Positions 61,704-64,000 of a DNA stretch of 64,000 nt are shown one piece after another; positions within the stretch are counted from its first letter, which is position 1, and each line of letters begins with the position of its first letter. A program made the translations under genes and the position numbers. Origin of the DNA: Streptomyces cellulosae (GTDB lineage Bacteria; Actinomycetota; Actinomycetes; Streptomycetales; Streptomycetaceae); contig NZ_JOEV01000024.1 of assembly GCF_000721105.1 (NCBI RefSeq), positions 1 to 64,000 of the forward strand. Reading direction: 5' to 3'. The notes beneath the pieces are model-generated. The model was not told where the DNA came from. It ran no database searches and saw only the letters and a program-made list of their open reading frames with translations.

Positions 61704-64000
61704 CTACTGGGTGGTGAGGTAGGCGCGTTCGATCGTCTGGAGCAGCGTGTTGCCCTGCCGGTCGGTCAGCTTGGCCCGCAGCGAGACGGAGCCCGCCTTG
61801 GCCGGGTGCTTCAGCGTCAGGTGCGTGCCGCCGACGGCCTTGGCGGACTGCCAGGTGGTGCCTTCGTCGTACGAGACCTCGAAGGTGAGCGTCTTGGGCC
61901 GCTGTCCGGCGGCCGCACCCTCGATGCTGAAGGGCACCTCGAACGGCTTGCCCGCCTTCGCCGTGCTGGAGAGCGTCAGTTCGGGGGAGAAACGGATCAC
62001 CGACAGGGGCAGCAAAGTCCTCCCCTCTTCGGGAGTCTCGGCGGAGCGGAAGGTCCACTCCGCCCTGACGCGGGTGCTGACCGGGTACACCGCGGGATCC
62101 CTGGAGTTGTCCACGGTCAGCTGGTAGGCGCTGTTCTTGGCGGGGACGGTGAACTCGGTGAGGCCGTCGGTCGGCGGGGTTTCGTAGGTGTCCGGGATCT
62201 CCTTGCCGTCCGCCTGGAGCGAAGTCTTGAGCGTGGTGTGATCGCTGGTGCCCCAGTGCCCGGCGCCGTCGCCGAACAACGGCAGGTAGGCCCTGATGGT
62301 GTTGCCGTACCGCAGGACGCCGGGGAATCCCTGCTCGGGTCCGGCGTCTTTGGCGGCGGGCAGCGCCGGGCCGAAGACGCCGACGTTGAACCGCTCACGG
62401 TAGCTCTGACCGGCCTTCCAGGTCCTCGGCATCCTCATCAGGAAGTTCTCCCAGACCTTGTCGTCGTCCTTTCCGCTGGTCTGCCAGGCGCGGAAGGACC
62501 ACTTGACGCCGCTGTCGAGGACATAGTCGGTGGTGCGCAGGGGCAGAGCCCCTCTCAGGTCGTGGTCGCCGAAGACCAGGCCCCCGTCGGCCGTGTGGGG
62601 AGACACCTCGACCTGGACGTTCCTGCCCCCGACGGGTGCGCCCACCTGGAGGTCGACCTTGGCGAGCTGCTTGCGTTCGACCGAGGCGGCGAAGCCGCCC
62701 AGGTCGCCGGCACGTTCCCAGGCCAGGTGGTAGGTGACCGGCCGGCCCTCGTCGTCCTCGCGGGTCCAGTCACCGGCGAACAGGGCGGACGTCTTGTCCG
62801 CGGCCGAGACGGCTCCGAGCTGCCCGAACCGCGTGCCCTGGAAGGTGGGCAGGAGGTACTCGAGTCTGCCCATGCCCAGCTCTCCGCCCCGGTCGTAGTG
62901 GAAGACGGCCATGGCCTCGGTGTTCTCGGCCGCCGCGTCAGGCACGGTGATCTTCAGCGGCTTCGCCTGCCGGGCGTCGACGGTGACGGTGGTGTCCGAG
63001 TCCAGCCGCAGCTTCGGCTGCACCAGCACGGCGTGGGTGGCGGACTCGTAGGAGGGGTGGATCACACCGCTGAGGTTGTAGTCGCCCTTGGGCAGCCGCA
63101 CCGTGAGCTCGCCGTCCTCCTCGTCGGCGTACTCGGCCCAGAACCCGTTGCCGAGGCCGCTGACGGAGGTGACGGCGTCGCCGGTCGGCTCGCCGTTCTC
63201 GTCGGTGTGCTTCAGCGTCAGTTCGTACGACTCGACCTCGCGCTCCGCCCCGACAGCGGTACGCACCCGCACCTTGCCGTCGGCCGAGGTGGCGGCCACC
63301 GAGCCGCCGAAGGTGCCGTCGGCACTGCCCACGCGGGTGTCGGCGGTGACGTTCGCGCTCGCCTCGCCGCCCGCCGGGACGGTGAGCCGCTGCGGCGACA
63401 CGGAGAACATGCCCTCGGCGGCGCGCTTGCCGTCCACCGAGAACGCGTCGACGGACAGGTCCAGGGTGACCGGGTCCGTACCGAGGTTGCGGTACGTCAG
63501 CTGCTTGGTCACCGGAGCGTCGTCGCCGTGCGGCCACTGTTGCTTGCCGAAGTTGAGCGGCTGCTGCTCGGTGACGACACTCTGCCCGATCGCCCGGACC
63601 AGGTCCGTGCGGCCGGTGCCCTGCTGGAAGGAGCTGTACGAGCCCGACTTCGCCGAACCGGTGAGGACCGCCTTGATCCGTTCACCGCCCCAGTCGGGGT
63701 GCTGCTGGGCGAGAATGGCCGCGGCACCCGCCACGTGCGGGGCCGCCATCGACGTGCCGTCGATGGTGAGGTACCCGGGTATGTCGGAGGGGTACTCGTC
63801 CTCCAGAACGCTGCCGGCGGCCGCCGCGGCCGTGATGGAGACGCCGGGCGCGGTCAGGTCGGGCTTGACCCCGCCGTCACCGACGCGAGGGCCGCGGCTG
63901 GAGAACGAGGCCAGCTCGTCGGACTTGTCCACCGCGCCGACGGTGAGTGCCGCGTCGGCACTGCCGGGTGAGCCGACGGTCCGTTCGCCCAACTCGCCGC
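61704..64000 (-). CDS. S8-family subtilisin-like serine protease, C-terminal part (partial)
   Basis: At least 765 residues; the gene runs off the right end of the window, so the catalytic Asp and His regions are not visible. Present are SSRGP with VGDGGVKPDLTAPGVSI, the catalytic serine motif IDGTSMAAPHVAGAAAILAQ, and about 650 residues of beta-rich C-terminal extension with Ig-like or fibronectin-like repeats (for example FEVSYDEGTTWQSAKAVGG). This matches the large secreted 1,100-1,250-residue S8 peptidases of Streptomyces. The frame is open at the window edge and ends at TGA 61704. It is probably extracellular. Confidence 0.92.
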   Translation of the reverse strand, partial: GELGERTVGSPGSADAALTVGAVDKSDELASFSSRGPRVGDGGVKPDLTAPGVSITAAAAAGSVLEDEYPSDIPGYLTIDGTSMAAPHVAGAAAILAQQHPDWGGERIKAVLTGSAKSGSYSSFQQGTGRTDLVRAIGQSVVTEQQPLNFGKQQWPHGDDAPVTKQLTYRNLGTDPVTLDLSVDAFSVDGKRAAEGMFSVSPQRLTVPAGGEASANVTADTRVGSADGTFGGSVAATSADGKVRVRTAVGAEREVESYELTLKHTDENGEPTGDAVTSVSGLGNGFWAEYADEEDGELTVRLPKGDYNLSGVIHPSYESATHAVLVQPKLRLDSDTTVTVDARQAKPLKITVPDAAAENTEAMAVFHYDRGGELGMGRLEYLLPTFQGTRFGQLGAVSAADKTSALFAGDWTREDDEGRPVTYHLAWERAGDLGGFAASVERKQLAKVDLQVGAPVGGRNVQVEVSPHTADGGLVFGDHDLRGALPLRTTDYVLDSGVKWSFRAWQTSGKDDDKVWENFLMRMPRTWKAGQSYRERFNVGVFGPALPAAKDAGPEQGFPGVLRYGNTIRAYLPLFGDGAGHWGTSDHTTLKTSLQADGKEIPDTYETPPTDGLTEFTVPAKNSAYQLTVDNSRDPAVYPVSTRVRAEWTFRSAETPEEGRTLLPLSVIRFSPELTLSSTAKAGKPFEVPFSIEGAAAGQRPKTLTFEVSYDEGTTWQSAKAVGGTHLTLKHPAKAGSVSLRAKLTDRQGNTLLQTIERAYLTTQ

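Overview
The window is high-GC actinobacterial DNA, almost certainly a Streptomyces chromosome. Third codon positions are strongly G/C, GTG and TTG starts are common, TTA codons are rare, and the monomeric isocitrate dehydrogenase and SoxR-box ABC exporter resemble the S. coelicolor SCO7000-SCO7008 neighbourhood. No rRNA, tRNA or CRISPR array was seen.

Layout. 0-12.5 kb is mostly core-like: the end of a flavin monooxygenase, a small hypothetical protein, an N-formylglutamate amidohydrolase, a DUF5713-like protein, NADP isocitrate dehydrogenase, a secreted M1 peptidase, an MscS channel, a YbhN-like membrane protein, and an ABC exporter behind a textbook SoxR promoter. A divergent permease/oxidoreductase pair inside it has lost both 5' halves. 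12.9-26.0 kb is an accessory, decaying stretch: an ion-channel pseudogene, a MarR/MFS resistance pair with two matching 19-bp operators, a DJ-1/PfpI protein, two small membrane proteins, an HSL-type esterase, a Cys-rich mini-protein, remnants of a siderophore-binding protein, TetR, BtrH-like and MFS genes, a polysaccharide deacetylase with an altered metal motif, and a frameshifted NDP-sugar dehydrogenase.

26.9-45.9 kb is an apparently intact specialised-metabolite cluster in two divergent, tightly coupled operons. The leftward arm carries two Gfo/Idh/MocA oxidoreductases, a TIM-barrel isomerase, an M20 hydrolase, an Ldh2-type dehydrogenase and an uncharacterised protein. The rightward arm carries two DegT aminotransferases, a UbiA prenyltransferase, a PPO-like FAD enzyme, two adenylate-forming ligases around a methyltransferase and a two-part CoA-transferase, and a CrtI/RetSat-like flavoprotein. 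No PKS or NRPS is present. The logic suggests an aminated cyclitol or sugar core joined to an activated acyl/prenyl part. The first rightward gene has a TTA codon, so the arm should depend on bldA.

46.3-51.1 kb is a type IV McrBC restriction locus with an EVE-like reader fused to McrB and a third gene with an Mrr-like C-terminus. It is followed by an EcsC pseudogene, an anti-sigma-kinase tail, an IS4 transposase remnant and an EF-hand gene. 54.2-57.4 kb is a three-gene operon (MfnB-like furan synthase, aldehyde dehydrogenase, zinc alcohol dehydrogenase) with two TTA codons, a strong candidate for bldA-controlled furan metabolite synthesis. The window ends with a TIGR00027-type methyltransferase, a secreted GH92 mannosidase behind a LacI-type operator, a 45-bp tandem repeat, and the C-terminal part of a large secreted S8 protease.
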